Shown in pieces: positions 25,033 through 31,793 of a stretch of 31,793 bases of DNA (its first letter is position 1; each line of letters begins with the position of its first letter). This DNA comes from UBA1381 sp964399965. Lineage in GTDB: Bacteria > Bacillota > Clostridia > UBA1381. The position numbers were made by a program, and so were the translations under genes. Location: NCBI GenBank assembly GCA_964399965.1, contig CAYNRX010000028.1, positions 1 through 31,793 of the forward strand, read 5' to 3'. The notes beneath the pieces are model-generated. The model searched no databases, was not told where the DNA came from, and worked only from the letters and a program-made list of their open reading frames with translations.

Positions 25033-25491
25033 ATGAAATTAAAAAATCCTATGCTGGTAGTAACTGATATAGACAAATCGGTTGAATTTTATAAAAAAGT
25101 CTTTGGACTTCATGTGATTATGGATTTTGGGGCAAATAAGACACTAACGGGCGGTTTAGCCTTGCAAACGGTTGAAACATATGAAGAATTTATCGGTACA
25201 ACTGACATTTCTTTCGGTGGCAACAACTTTGAGCTTTATTTTGAGGAAGATGATTTTGACAAGTTTGCTGAAAAGCTGAAAGAATGTAATATTGAATATG
25301 TCCACCCGATTATAGAACATTCGTGGGGACAGCGAGTCGTTCGCTTCTATGATCCGGACAAACATATTATCGAGGTTGGAGAGAATATGAAAGTAGTGTG
25401 CAAGCGTTTCTTGGATAGCGGAATGACGCCGGAACAGGTTGCAAAGCGAATGGATGTACCTATGAAATTTATAAATGCCTGTATGCGGTGA
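25033..25491 (+). CDS. VOC (glyoxalase/bleomycin-resistance fold) family protein
   Basis: A 152-residue protein with TAGGAGG before the ATG. MLVVTDIDKSVEFYKKVFGL opens a classic VOC beta-alpha-beta module, and VVRFYDPDKHIIEVGE with its terminal Glu is the typical end of the second module. VOC proteins bind a metal and act as lyases, isomerases, dioxygenases or drug-binding proteins; the substrate cannot be predicted. A C-terminal tail of about 30 residues (RFLDSGMTPEQVAKRMDVPM) looks like a small helix-turn-helix-like extension, common in some family members. Confidence 0.85.
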   Translation: MKLKNPMLVVTDIDKSVEFYKKVFGLHVIMDFGANKTLTGGLALQTVETYEEFIGTTDISFGGNNFELYFEEDDFDKFAEKLKECNIEYVHPIIEHSWGQRVVRFYDPDKHIIEVGENMKVVCKRFLDSGMTPEQVAKRMDVPMKFINACMR

Positions 25492-25556
25492 ATCTATATC
25501 GAAAAGCGGGCTTTACAACGGTCAAAGAACAAGCCCGGTATTATAGTGATTCCTAA
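25491..25556 (+). pseudogene. C-terminal tail of a GNAT acetyltransferase
   Basis: Directly after the VOC stop, overlapping it by one base, a frame reads NLYRKAGFTTVKEQARYYSDS and stops. The N-L-Y-x-K-x-G-F motif is the hallmark of the last part of GNAT N-acetyltransferases. The rest of the gene is absent, so the VOC gene was joined to this tail by a deletion. Confidence 0.55.
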
Positions 25557-25557
25557 A

Positions 25558-25647
25558 ATGAATTATATCGCAGTAATAGGAAACGAAAATCCCGATGCTG
25601 AAAACGGTTGTACGGTATCCGCTAAAAATAAAGTAAGCGTCAAATAA
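25558..25647 (+). other. 29-codon ORF of uncertain status
   Basis: A short frame (MNYIAVIGNENPDAENG) begins two bases after the GNAT tail. No ribosome site precedes it. It may be part of another deleted gene or chance. Confidence 0.2.
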
Positions 25648-25665
25648 AAATTTGGAGATGTTGTT

Positions 25666-26100
25666 ATGACAAAAGATACACTGGAAAAATTCTTTCAACG
25701 GTATCAACGCTTTTTTATGAAATCACTTAACAGAAAAATAAATGGCGATGAGATGGCGGAGCTATATGCACCGGAATTTATTGCAGCTTCACCGTTTGGC
25801 GTACGAGCAGGGAAAAATGATGCTGAATTCCAAGAAGCTTTATCCTGCGGCTATGAGCAATACCGTAGAATTGGAACAAAAGGGATGCGTGTTCGAAGTA
25901 TAGAGATGTTGCCGATAGATGCGTTTCATTGCGTAGCCAATGTAGCTTGGACGGCATCGTATGAATTAACGAATAGGCAGCAGGTCGATATTGATTTTAA
26001 TGTGTATTATCTAATGCAAGAACGAAACGAAAAAGTCCGCATATTCGGATGGATCTCCGGTAATGAGCAAGAACTGCTTAAGCAATACGGTGTGATCTAA
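25666..26100 (+). CDS. NTF2-like (SnoaL-type) family protein
   Basis: A 144-residue soluble protein with TTGGAG before the ATG. The N-terminal helix (LEKFFQRYQRFFMKSLN), the segment MAELYAPEFIAASPFGV and the following beta strands (ANVAWTASYEL, then VDIDFNVYYLMQ) fit the NTF2-like cone fold, found in small isomerases, polyketide-cyclase-like proteins and many proteins without known activity. The exact role cannot be assigned. Confidence 0.55.
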   Translation: MTKDTLEKFFQRYQRFFMKSLNRKINGDEMAELYAPEFIAASPFGVRAGKNDAEFQEALSCGYEQYRRIGTKGMRVRSIEMLPIDAFHCVANVAWTASYELTNRQQVDIDFNVYYLMQERNEKVRIFGWISGNEQELLKQYGVI

Positions 26101-26185
26101 AAAACATAAATCCGTATCGCCACATCATCAGAACAGCACGATGGATAAATTTCGGCCTATGAAATCCGGTTTGGAAGGAGAAAAA

Positions 26186-26629
26186 ATGGATATACGAGAG
26201 TTAAATCTTGATCATATTGACGCTATAAAAAGACTTATGATTGACATCTTTTCCAAAGAGCCATGGAACGATACATGGACAGATGAACAGCTGCACTTGT
26301 ACGTTTATGAAATGATTGAGAATAAAAATTCTTTGTCATTTGGTTTATTTGAAGATGATAACATGATAGGCATGGCTTTAGGTCATGTTAAGCACTGGTA
26401 CGAGGGAACGGAATATTGGATAGACGAGTTTGGTATTCTTCCCGCAAAGCAGGGCGATGGTGTTGGAACTGAATTTCTGGTGGAAATAGAACAATCTTTG
26501 GCAGATAAAGGCATTATCTATATTGCGCTTCTTACGGAAAGGACTGTGCCTGCATACAATTTTTATAAAAGAAACGGATTTGATGAAAAAGAGGAAACAA
26601 GCTTTTTTGTGAAAAGGCTTTGCCATTGA
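26186..26629 (+). CDS. GNAT family N-acetyltransferase
   Basis: A 147-residue GNAT enzyme, transferring an acetyl group from acetyl-CoA to an amine. The start at 26186 is chosen for its GGAAGGAG ribosome site; an in-frame ATG at 26141 has none. The acetyl-CoA loop appears as ILPAKQGDGVGTEFL, and the C-terminal NFYKRNGFDEKE is the usual GNAT signature. EPWNDTW and HWYEGTEYWIDEFG recall aminoglycoside 6'-N-acetyltransferase-like members, so drug acetylation is possible but unproven. Confidence 0.85.
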   Translation: MDIRELNLDHIDAIKRLMIDIFSKEPWNDTWTDEQLHLYVYEMIENKNSLSFGLFEDDNMIGMALGHVKHWYEGTEYWIDEFGILPAKQGDGVGTEFLVEIEQSLADKGIIYIALLTERTVPAYNFYKRNGFDEKEETSFFVKRLCH

Positions 26630-26662
26630 ATATAGATTCTTATATATCGGAGGAATGATCAA

Positions 26663-26857
26663 ATGGATAAAGAAAAACGCAGAAAATTGCATCTGATATT
26701 ATACAGTATCGCCTTACTGGTGAGTGTTTTTGCCCTATACACCTTTATTTTTGTGTTTGATAACGGTATAGGCTGGAAGATCGCGCTTATCATCATTGGT
26801 CTCGGATGGCTTTTTTCAGCTATTTCAGGGCTTTTAAATAATTTAAAAAACCGATAG
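26663..26857 (+). CDS. Small two-helix membrane protein
   Basis: A 64-residue protein with CGGAGGAA upstream of the ATG. A basic start (MDKEKRRKLH) precedes two hydrophobic segments (LILYSIALLVSVFALYTF and ALIIIGLGWLFSAI) and a basic C-terminus, so both ends should face the cytoplasm. The family is not recognised. It is followed after 10 nt by the next small gene. Confidence 0.65.
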   Translation: MDKEKRRKLHLILYSIALLVSVFALYTFIFVFDNGIGWKIALIIIGLGWLFSAISGLLNNLKNR

Positions 26858-26867
26858 GAGGACAGTT

Positions 26868-27083
26868 ATGGACTATAGTATAAGCCAGCAATTTCATGAT
26901 ACATATGAGAACCTGTATGAGCATATTGTAGTTGTTACATTAAAAGACGGCTCTATTATCGAAGGCGGTTGGTACGATGAGTTTTTTGAATATGCGTCAA
27001 TACTAATAAGCACATTGGGCCCTGATGTGAAAATTATAAAAATATCGGATATACAGGCAATAGAGCTTTCAGATAAGGACTAA
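26868..27083 (+). CDS. Small beta-rich protein, Sm-like in appearance
   Basis: A 71-residue protein with ATAGGAGGA before the ATG. After a short helix, the pattern HIVVVTLKDGSIIEG, then SILISTL and IIKISDIQAIEL resembles the strand order of LSm/Sm-fold proteins, where a variable loop follows the G-x-I-x-G strand. No partner or RNA target is evident. The comparison is by eye and tentative. Confidence 0.6.
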   Translation: MDYSISQQFHDTYENLYEHIVVVTLKDGSIIEGGWYDEFFEYASILISTLGPDVKIIKISDIQAIELSDKD

Positions 27084-27135
27084 ACAATTCTATTTAACGG
27101 ATGGGAAATAAAATTTTACGGAGGATAGATATATT

Positions 27136-27237
27136 ATGATAGGATTAAAAAGAGAGACGGTAGCGTTAGTCCCGCATCAAAATAGTGCTATATTAAAAAA
27201 CTATATTTATCGGCAATTCGGAATTGCTTTTATTTGA
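27136..27237 (+). pseudogene. Start-proximal remnant, possibly of a GrpB-family gene
   Basis: ACGGAGG precedes ATG 27136. The first about 15 residues (MIGLKRETVALVPHQ) match the N-terminus typical of GrpB-family proteins, about 170 residues when complete. The frame then enters the 5' end of the glycosidase-like gene in another reading frame and stops at 27235-27237. It is a deletion fusion. Confidence 0.45.
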
Positions 27238-27406
27238 TGCATTTTCAGCATCTTTGTTTCGCAAAAATAGCAGCAAACTGCCACGCCATCTTGAGCAGTA
27301 CCAGTTATCAAAAATTGATTGGGATCCATGGGGCGCCCCTCAGATCCCCAAAGAAGGAGATTTGATTTTTTATGAAAGAACTGATATATTCACAGGACAA
27401 ATATAA
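27197..27406 (+). pseudogene. N-terminal part of the glycosidase-like gene, before its frameshift
   Basis: This frame reads KTIFIGNSELLLFDAF and later WDPWGAPQIPKEGDL and FYERTDIFTG, clearly coding. It begins just after a TAA (27194-27196) that stands where a start codon would be expected, so the original start was lost at the junction with the GrpB-like stub. At about 27392-27398 (ACAGGAC) the coding sense moves one base ahead into the long frame 27372-29234; removing one G gives a smooth FTDKYKMNW. Confidence 0.6.
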
Positions 27407-29234
27407 AATGAACTGGATCGAGGGTAATACAGAATGGGGCACTGTAAAATGTGAAATCCCACTGGATGTTGAGGTCAACCGCGAAAAAGATAGCAATATA
27501 GTAAAAGAAAGTTATACATTTACAAACAACACCAAAAAGGATATTTTCACCAGTTTGACGGATATTGGGATATACACGCCGTTTAATGACGAATATACCA
27601 CCGCTGCTGAATGCATGACCAATAAATGCCATACCCATATTTGGTGCGGCGGTGAAGCGTCATATGTTATGGCTTTGCGAATGGGAGGAGCCGCGCCGCA
27701 TTTGGGGATGGTTCTTAACTCAGGGTCACTGGGAGGATACAGTGTAGAACGAGATATATCAAAAATGAGCAATGACCGGGGAGATTTTATCCTGCATCCT
27801 TCGCCGTTTTCTTTAGCTCCGGGGGAACAGTATACTATTTCATGGACGTTGTTTTTCCACAACGGTAAGGATGGTTTTTATAAACAGGCTGCAATACATT
27901 GCAAAAAATTTGTTGATGTCCGTGCTGAAAAATATGTATTGTTCAAAGGTGAAAATTCAAACGTTAAGATAAGATCTAATTTTACCTTTACTGACAGTGA
28001 TGTGAAAATATTACTCGGAAACAAACCCATAAAGTTTGCGATCAAAGACAACTCGGTCTATTTTAAGGTGGATACAGAACTACAAGGTGAAATAAATTAC
28101 AGTATATGCATAAGCGGCGTTCATACATATTTAAAGCTGATCGTTATGCCGCCGTTTTCCGAACTTGTAAGATCGCGTTGCCGGTTTATTACAGAAAAGC
28201 AGCAGTATCATAATAAGAGCAGCCATCTTGACGGAGCATATTTAATCTATGATAATGAAGAAGGAACTCTGTTTTATTCTGATGCAAATGATTATAATGG
28301 CGGACGTGAGCGTATATGTATGGGGATTTTACTTGCATCATATTTACAAAGTACACCAGATAATCAGGTGGAAAAATCTCTTTTAAAATATATTGATTAT
28401 ATACAAAGAGAGCTTGTCGATGAGGATACCGGCGAAGTCTATAATGATTATATGCGCGATAACAGTTATAAACGTTTGTATAATGCGCCATGGTTCGCTT
28501 TATTTTATATAGAATTATATAAACTTTACAAAAAACAAGATTATTTACATACGGCATATAAGATCATAATGTATTATTATGCAAACGGCGGTGAGAAATT
28601 CTATCCTATAGAACTTCCGTCAGTACAAATTATAGATTGTATGAAAGCGGAAAATATGATTTCTGAAGCTGCAACTCTGATGGAGCAGTTTATACGCCAT
28701 GCTGATTATATCTGTGAGACCGGTACAAATTATCCGGCCTCGGAGGTCAATTATGAGCAAAGCATAGTTGCTCCGGCAGCTGATATTTTATTAAACGTAT
28801 ATTCGCTGACAAATGAAAAAAAATATCTTGACGCTGCAGAGAAACAGATTGAAATACTTGAATTATTTAACGGATCGCAGCCCGATTATCACCTGTATGA
28901 GGTCGCGATCCGTCATTGGGATGGATATTGGTTTGGGAAGAAAAAATTGTACGGCGACACATTTCCTCATTATTGGAGCGCTATCACCGCAAGTGTATAT
29001 TGCAAGTATGCAAAGTTAGTAGGAAACGAAACATATTTAAAAAAGGCAGAGGCTGCCCACAGGGGTGTATTGAGTATGTTTATGCCTGATGGCAGCGCGT
29101 CATGCGCGTATGTTTACCCTGTTTCCGTAAACGGAGAGAAAGCGGAATTTTACGACTCATATGCAAACGATCAGGACTGGGGATTGTATTTTATGTTAAA
29201 ATACATATGTAACAGCTCTACGAAAAAGATGTAA
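27372..29234 (+). CDS. Six-hairpin-glycosidase-like protein (frameshifted, family unassigned)
   Basis: A frame of 620 codons. Its meaningful part starts at about 27399 (KYKMNWIEGNTEWG); the ATG at 27372 lies in the overlap with the upstream frame. The N-terminal half (to about 300) is beta-sandwich-like. The C-terminal half (about 305-610) is an alpha/alpha barrel of paired helices with conserved-looking spots: YNGGRERICMG, NYEQSIVAPAADILL, IRHWDGYWFG and FYDSYANDQDWGLYF. That architecture suits a glycoside hydrolase or lyase of the six-hairpin class, cytoplasmic since no signal peptide is present. I cannot assign a CAZy family. The gene lost its start and carries a one-base shift, so it is probably inactive. 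Its stop abuts an IS256-family remnant and the C-terminus may be altered. Confidence 0.6.
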   Translation: MKELIYSQDKYKMNWIEGNTEWGTVKCEIPLDVEVNREKDSNIVKESYTFTNNTKKDIFTSLTDIGIYTPFNDEYTTAAECMTNKCHTHIWCGGEASYVMALRMGGAAPHLGMVLNSGSLGGYSVERDISKMSNDRGDFILHPSPFSLAPGEQYTISWTLFFHNGKDGFYKQAAIHCKKFVDVRAEKYVLFKGENSNVKIRSNFTFTDSDVKILLGNKPIKFAIKDNSVYFKVDTELQGEINYSICISGVHTYLKLIVMPPFSELVRSRCRFITEKQQYHNKSSHLDGAYLIYDNEEGTLFYSDANDYNGGRERICMGILLASYLQSTPDNQVEKSLLKYIDYIQRELVDEDTGEVYNDYMRDNSYKRLYNAPWFALFYIELYKLYKKQDYLHTAYKIIMYYYANGGEKFYPIELPSVQIIDCMKAENMISEAATLMEQFIRHADYICETGTNYPASEVNYEQSIVAPAADILLNVYSLTNEKKYLDAAEKQIEILELFNGSQPDYHLYEVAIRHWDGYWFGKKKLYGDTFPHYWSAITASVYCKYAKLVGNETYLKKAEAAHRGVLSMFMPDGSASCAYVYPVSVNGEKAEFYDSYANDQDWGLYFMLKYICNSSTKKM

Positions 29235-29729
29235 TAGACTGTATTCGCTTCTCTGTAAGAGATGAACATATAATCAAGAAGCTTGCAGCATACATAATTC
29301 TCGGAGCAACTGCAGACGGATACAAGGAAGTATTACGCATAACAGTTGGAGAAAATGAGAGTGCCAAATACTGGTTCAGAGTAATTAACAGTATATAAAC
29401 AAATACACCGTGTAGCGGAAAAGTGGGAGAAAAAATATCCGAACGCAATGAAGCAATGGGAGGATTTCTGGGATTCGCTTACGCCTATGTTTAAATTCTC
29501 GGCAGATGTCCGGAAAGTAATGTACACTACAAATGCGATAGAGAGTCTTAACAGCACATACAGGCGATTGAACAGTCAACGAAGCGTATTCCCTACAGCA
29601 GCATCCTTGCAGAAGGCACTGTATCTTGCGACCTGGGAAGCTACGAAGAAATGGACAATGCCGCTGCGAAACTGGGGCAAGGTCTATGGGGAGCTGTCGA
29701 TCATGTACGAGGGCAGGATGCCCGAATGA
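29231..29729 (+). pseudogene. IS256-family transposase, middle and C-terminal fragments
   Basis: From 29234 one frame reads IDCIRFSVRDEHIIKKLAAY and GYKEVLRITVGENESAKYW, the central catalytic part of an IS256-family transposase, and stops at 29396-29398. After an internal deletion of about 70 residues another frame (from about 29406) reads HRVAEKWEKKYPNAMKQW, then MYTTNAIESLNSTYRRLN with the conserved catalytic Glu region, to the normal C-terminus near EGRMPE at 29729. The first about 160 residues are missing; that part exists separately at 5463-5945. The remnant has at least two deletions and cannot make active enzyme. Confidence 0.85.
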
Positions 29730-29803
29730 GTGGTATCACAAAAATACCGTCACATCAAGGGTTTTGGCAGCAAGCTGCTCCAATGAACGCCCTGAGGGCG
29801 CCC

Positions 29804-29832
29804 TTGACATGCCGGAATTTTTATGATATATT
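29804..29832 (+). promoter_or_regulatory. Outward promoter in the IS256 remnant, upstream of the MFS gene
   Basis: TTGACA (29804-29809), a 17-nt spacer and TATATT (29827-29832), with an extended -10 TGA at 29824-29826. It points out of the IS remnant toward the efflux gene, whose ATG is about 120 nt further on. No other promoter was seen for that gene. Confidence 0.7.
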
Positions 29833-29838
29833 GTAGCT

Positions 29839-29862
29839 GGGGCAGGACGAATGCCCTGCCCC
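29839..29862 (+). repeat. GC-rich hairpin at the predicted transcript start
   Basis: GGGGCAGG (29839-29846) pairs perfectly with CCTGCCCC (29855-29862). It begins about 7 nt after the -10 of the outward promoter, so the mRNA would start with this stem, which could protect its 5' end. A-runs rather than T-runs follow, so it is not a terminator for the plus strand. Confidence 0.55.
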
Positions 29863-29889
29863 CGAAAAAAATATAATTTTACCACAGAA

Positions 29890-29920
29890 GCTTAATTTAC
29901 AGAAAAAATTTCGCACGCCC
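29890..29920 (-). repeat. Possible right terminal inverted repeat of the IS256-family remnant
   Basis: Read on the minus strand, this stretch ends in CTGTAAATTAAGC and resembles the inner part of the left IS end at 5389-5420 (TTTGTAAATATGAAGC). The outer bases match poorly, as expected of decay or a different IS copy. Confidence 0.3.
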
Positions 29921-29956
29921 GCCATAGTCTCTATTTTTTTGAAAGGAACAATCTTT

Positions 29957-31150
29957 ATGAATGAATACAAATGGAAAAGCCATATTGCTCGGTTTTTATC
30001 TGCGCAAACAATATCCCTGTTGGGTTCATCTATTGTTCAATATGCAATAATTTGGTATATCACATTAACAACTTCTTCCGGGAAAATGATAACCCTCTCC
30101 ACTTTATGCGGGTTCTTACCGCAAATATTGATTTCCCTCTTTGCAGGAGTATGGATTGATCGTTATAGCCGAAAAGGGATTGTGATGATAACGGATTGCT
30201 TTATTGCAAGTGCTACTCTGATATTAGCTGTATTTTTTCTTACTGGACATAAGAATATCGAATTGCTTTTAGTTGTTTTAGCAATCCGGTCTGCCGGGAC
30301 GGGAATACAAACTCCAGCAGTAAATGCAATTATCCCCCAAATAGTTCCACAAAAATATCTAATGCAAGTTAATGGATTTAACAGCACTTTATCATCAATT
30401 ATTATGTTTGTTTCTCCAGCTATTAGCGGTGCTATTCTGTCGATAGCAACATTAGAAACAACTTTATTTATTGATATTTTTACTGCTTTAGTTGGAGTGA
30501 GTATAACCTCAACGGTTCCAGTAAAGCCCTTGAATATCGAAGTCAGAATGACCAAATCACATTTCACAGAAATGAAGGAGGGCACGGTCTATCTAAAGAA
30601 CCATACTTTTATGAGCAGATTGCTGATTTTCCAATTACTCATTTTATTTTTAATTAGTCCATCTGCTTTTTTAACCCCGCTCATGGTAAGCAGAACATTT
30701 GGAACAGAAGTTTGGCGCTTAACCATGAGTGAAATGACATATAGTTTTGGAATGATTATTGGAGGAGCAATTATTACATCATGGGGTGGTTTTAAGAAAA
30801 AACTGAATACTACATTAGTGGCGGGTGGAGTTTATGGTATGCTGATGATAGGGTTAGGAATTTCTCCTGTATTCATAGTTTATTTAATTTTTAATGTGCT
30901 AATAGGAATTACATCTCCTTGCTATAATACTCCGATTACAGCGTCTATCCAAGAGAAAGTTGAGCAGGAAATGCAAGGGCGCATATTCAGCTTCATGCAG
31001 ATTGCCAATTCTTGTGCATTACCGTTAGGCATGATATTTTTTGGACCACTCGCTGACATTATAAATATCCAATCTCTTTTAATTATTTCTGGAATTTTAG
31101 TTTTTAGTATATCAACATTCGTATATATAAGGAGAGGCTTTTATGAATAA
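29957..31150 (+). CDS. MFS efflux transporter, Mef-like (DHA3-type)
   Basis: A 397-residue transporter with about 12 membrane segments. The loop between helices 2 and 3 (GVWIDRYSRKGIVM) is MFS motif A. Helix patterns such as FLSAQTISLLGSSIVQYAII at the start, AIRSAGTGIQTPAVNAIIPQ, and QGRIFSFMQIANSCALPLG resemble the MefA-type macrolide-efflux group. The substrate is unproven and may be a macrolide, another drug or a metabolite. ATG 29957 with GAAAGGA upstream is preferred to the TTG at 29939. The 3' end overlaps the sigma-like gene by 8 nt, so the transporter is cargo locked into a mobile-element operon, probably driven by the promoter in the IS remnant. Confidence 0.85.
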   Translation: MNEYKWKSHIARFLSAQTISLLGSSIVQYAIIWYITLTTSSGKMITLSTLCGFLPQILISLFAGVWIDRYSRKGIVMITDCFIASATLILAVFFLTGHKNIELLLVVLAIRSAGTGIQTPAVNAIIPQIVPQKYLMQVNGFNSTLSSIIMFVSPAISGAILSIATLETTLFIDIFTALVGVSITSTVPVKPLNIEVRMTKSHFTEMKEGTVYLKNHTFMSRLLIFQLLILFLISPSAFLTPLMVSRTFGTEVWRLTMSEMTYSFGMIIGGAIITSWGGFKKKLNTTLVAGGVYGMLMIGLGISPVFIVYLIFNVLIGITSPCYNTPITASIQEKVEQEMQGRIFSFMQIANSCALPLGMIFFGPLADIINIQSLLIISGILVFSISTFVYIRRGFYE

Positions 31151-31565
31151 TTTTGAAGATTACAAAGTCCATATCCAGTACACATTCAATGCCTTTTGTA
31201 AGGTTGTCATTCGTCACGCCGCCATAGATAAAATTTTGAAGCTGCGCCGGAGGTGGGAACGGGAAGTTTCCCTTGACTATCTGATGAATGAGAAGTTTGT
31301 CCAGCTTGCCGATCCGGAACAGCTTGAAGAACATCTTTTTACCGCCTGCGGCCAGACCGCCGTTCTGTACCATGCGGAACTTGCCGACGCCCTTGCCCTT
31401 TTGCCGGAGCAGACACAGGAAGAACTTTTCCGTTACTATTTCCTGCGTCAGCCGCAGCGCGTGATCGGCGTACATATCGGACGGACACGTAGCACAGCGG
31501 GGCGGCATATCCAGCTTGCCTTGCAGCGGTTACGGCGGCTCATGGAGGGGAAAGACCATGAGTAA
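31143..31565 (+). CDS. Sigma-70 region 4-like regulator of a conjugative element (second copy)
   Basis: A 140-residue sigma-like protein with GGAGAGG before an ATG that overlaps the end of the transporter gene. The C-terminal region (ALALLPEQTQEELFRYYFLRQPQRVIGVHIGRTRSTAGRHIQLALQRL) is a sigma region 4 helix-turn-helix. The N-terminal part (YTFNAFCKVVIRHAAIDK, REVSLDYLMNE) is the family's usual lead. It is a full-length relative of the partial gene at the left edge of the window and likely regulates transfer functions of another element continuing beyond the right edge. Confidence 0.83.
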   Translation: MNNFEDYKVHIQYTFNAFCKVVIRHAAIDKILKLRRRWEREVSLDYLMNEKFVQLADPEQLEEHLFTACGQTAVLYHAELADALALLPEQTQEELFRYYFLRQPQRVIGVHIGRTRSTAGRHIQLALQRLRRLMEGKDHE

Positions 31566-31743
31566 ACTTCTCCCCTATGAAACAATCGTCAAAGCCCATG
31601 AAGGTGCCCCGGACGCAATAAACACCGTCCTTTCCCACTACGCCGGATATATCCGGTATTTTTCTAAAATGAATGGTCAAGTAAATGCCGAGGTTGAGGA
31701 ATATGTGAAGCAACAGCTAATTGCCGCGCTGTTCAAGTTTTGA
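31558..31743 (+). CDS. Small helix-turn-helix (HTH_16-type) conjugative-element protein (second copy)
   Basis: A 61-residue protein starting inside the sigma-like gene (8-nt overlap) with GGAGGGGAAAG upstream. LLPYETIVKAHEGAPDAINTV, then HYAGYIRYFS and a final EYVKQQLIAALFKF are typical of the HTH_16-type partner. It parallels the gene at 332-571 but has a shorter middle and the usual short C-terminus. In related elements an excisionase and integrase or recombinase follow; here the window ends 50 nt later. Confidence 0.83.
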   Translation: MSKLLPYETIVKAHEGAPDAINTVLSHYAGYIRYFSKMNGQVNAEVEEYVKQQLIAALFKF

Positions 31744-31793
31744 TATAGTACAATAAAAGTTGCCACTTCCCATACACGGATTTTGTGATATAA

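Noticed and set aside
23579..27237. Small-gene run as an integron cassette array
   Set aside because: The gene contents (VOC, GNAT, DUF3788) fit, but no repeated attC-like palindromes are found between genes and no integrase is in the window.
29839..29862. Hairpin as a terminator of the transposase remnant
   Set aside because: It is followed by A-runs, not T-runs, and it starts at the predicted start of an outward transcript.
29939..29956. TTG start for the MFS transporter
   Set aside because: The codons from 29939 include the GAAAGGA ribosome site itself; ATG 29957 gives the usual transporter N-terminus.

Overview
The window looks like a chromosomal accessory region of a low-to-mid GC Gram-positive anaerobe of the class Clostridia, probably a gut or rumen commensal. 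The reasons are strong AGGAGG ribosome sites, Firmicutes-type -35/-10 promoters, Rho-independent terminators, Tn916-like sigma/helix-turn-helix regulator pairs, S-layer-homology (SLH) surface proteins and a plant-polysaccharide hydrolase of the GH115 type. No RNA genes or CRISPR array were seen.

Layout. (1) 1-2881: the end of an integrative element, with a sigma-70-region-4-like gene cut by the window edge, a small HTH_16-type gene, a hairpin-rich non-coding stretch, a 56-residue ORF and a large serine recombinase followed by a terminator. (2) 2882-6120: a spacer with a long Shine-Dalgarno-sequestering hairpin, a GH115-like alpha-glucuronidase gene and the 5' half of a decayed IS256-family transposase. 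(3) 6125-23239: the centrepiece. A LuxR-type regulator with its own promoter and terminator is followed by a probable 15.6-kb operon encoding a small Cys-rich protein, a 2409-residue secreted multi-Ig protein, a roughly 2190-residue SLH-anchored protein interrupted by a one-base frameshift, and an SLH-anchored subtilisin-like protease, closed by a strong terminator. (4) 23240-27240: a lipoprotein gene behind a consensus promoter, then a run of small accessory genes (DUF3788, VOC, NTF2-like, GNAT, a small membrane protein, an Sm-like protein) mixed with gene stubs and pseudogenes. (5) 27197-29924: a frameshifted six-hairpin-glycosidase-like gene that runs straight into the 3' half of an IS256-family transposase. 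(6) 29804-31743: an outward promoter in the IS remnant, an MFS efflux gene, and a second sigma/HTH_16 pair typical of a conjugative element.

How it may work. The central cluster reads as a regulated cell-surface module. The LuxR/TPR regulator probably activates a promoter that has an extended -10 and a poor -35. Two giant secreted beta-sandwich proteins would then be exported, one tethered to the cell wall by SLH domains, together with a wall-tethered serine protease that could process them. This joint role is inference from synteny; I recognise no described system that matches it. The flanks are mobile-element debris, and several genes are broken, so the accessory regions are in active decay.
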